Shown here: positions 63,508-64,000 of the stretch, piece by piece
Numbering within the stretch: the stretch's first letter is position 1
Layout of the letters: every line of letters begins with the position of its first letter
Assembly (NCBI RefSeq): GCF_025860405.1
Contig: NZ_CP063785.1
Location: forward strand, 7,069,390-7,133,389
Direction of reading: 5' to 3'
Origin: Tolypothrix sp. PCC 7712
GTDB lineage: Bacteria; Cyanobacteriota; Cyanobacteriia; Cyanobacteriales; Nostocaceae
DNA length: 64,000 nucleotides
Made by a program: the position numbers and the translations under genes
The notes under the pieces: model-generated
The model's database searches: none
What the model was told of the DNA's origin: nothing
The model's input: only the letters and a program-made list of their open reading frames with translations

Positions 63508-64000
63508 ATGAAGTATCCATTTCTGGGAATGAATCCCTATTTAGAAAATCCTGATTTATGGTCAGAGGTACATCATAGATTAATTACAGCGATCGCTATT
63601 GCGATATCTCCTCCTTTACGTCCTAAATATCGAGTAGCAATTGAAAAACGTACCTATAGGATGAATACTGAAGATGCAATCTTAATCGGTATTCCTGACT
63701 TAGCTATTTTATCAGCAAAACAACAAGAACAAAAATCAAATATCAAATATTAGTCAAACAGCAATAGCAACTTTACCTGCGGAAACAGAAAATAAATCTA
63801 TTACTGTAACATTACCATTACCTTTAGAAATTAAAGAAGGTTATTTAGAAATTAGAGAAGTTTCTACTGGTCAAGTAGTAACAGTAATTGAAGTAATTTC
63901 TCCTACAAATAAACTTACAAAGGCAGGTAGAAAGTCATATTTAGAAAAAAGAGAAAAAATCTTCCAAAGTGATACTAATTTATTAGAGATTGATTTAATT
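63508..64000 (+). pseudogene. DUF4058-family gene, frameshifted and cut by the window edge
   Basis: The first frame gives MKYPFLGMNPYLENPDLWSEVHHRLITAIA...RPKYRVAIEKRTYRM...IGIPDLAIL, a clear DUF4058 start, but stops at 63753. The family sequence resumes in the +1 frame from about 63740 (ISQTAIATLPAETENK, then LPLEIKEGYLEIREVSTGQVVTVIEVISPTNK, SYLEKREKI) and runs to the edge. The break lies in an A-rich stretch with a duplicated ATCAAAT, so either a real frameshift or a sequencing error could explain it. DUF4058 is common in cyanobacteria; its function is not known. Confidence 0.8.

Overview
The window looks like chromosome from a filamentous, heterocyst-type (Nostocales, Nostoc/Anabaena-like) cyanobacterium. 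The evidence is moderately AT-rich DNA with many GCGATCGC (HIP1) octamers, short heptamer tandem repeats and small palindromic repeats between genes, a large Ser/Thr kinase-histidine kinase hybrid, and a vanadium-nitrogenase operon with the vnfD-vnfG fusion known from Anabaena variabilis. The assignment rests on these features only; no 16S or other marker is present.

Region 1 (1-19561, + strand): a hybrid PKS/NRPS cluster entering from the left edge. In order: a 5'-truncated PKS module (KS-AT-KR-ACP), a membrane-anchored Asp/Asn beta-hydroxylase-like protein, a free-standing condensation domain, a SyrP/TauD-type Fe(II)/2-oxoglutarate oxygenase, an NRPS module whose A-domain code (DLTKIGEVGK) points to Asn or Asp and whose C-like domain has lost the catalytic HH pair, a terminal PKS module KS-AT-ACP-aminotransferase-thioesterase, a second free-standing aminotransferase of the same family, and an MbtH-like protein. 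A beta-hydroxylated Asp/Asn-containing, amine-bearing peptide-polyketide is the simplest reading, possibly a metallophore of the beta-hydroxyaspartate type.

Region 2 (19816-26289): facing that cluster on the - strand are a FecB-type siderophore-binding lipoprotein and two exporter-type ABC half-transporters, then on + a sucrase/ferredoxin-like protein. This fits secretion and uptake of an iron chelator.

Region 3 (26321-34530, - strand): an Eco57I-like DNA methyltransferase, a Uma2-family nuclease and a PLD-SNF2 helicase fusion, together a likely restriction/defence locus.

Region 4 (35294-46427): a sulfur-scavenging island with a class II aldolase-like protein, a thiol-dioxygenase-like cupin, two sulfonate-type binding lipoproteins, metQ-metN-truncated metI, a ferritin-like protein of unknown role, an SfnG-like flavin monooxygenase, and divergently an SsuB ATPase and an SfnB-like acyl-CoA dehydrogenase homologue. 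No SsuC permease is present.

Region 5 (46768-54195): a giant signalling kinase, a secreted SnoaL-like protein and the remnant N-terminal domain of a type I restriction HsdR with a broken nuclease motif, followed by a gene-free 0.9 kb that contains a strongly base-paired element.

Region 6 (55088-63423, + strand): a signal-peptide-less ModA-like protein, then vnfDG, vnfK, vnfE and vnfN. VnfDG and VnfK form the catalytic component of V-nitrogenase; VnfE and VnfN scaffold cofactor assembly. vnfH and vanadate transport genes are not in the window. A frameshifted DUF4058 gene runs off the right edge.

A theme across the window is that small palindromic repeats lie not only between genes but in frame inside five large proteins, at linkers or loops.
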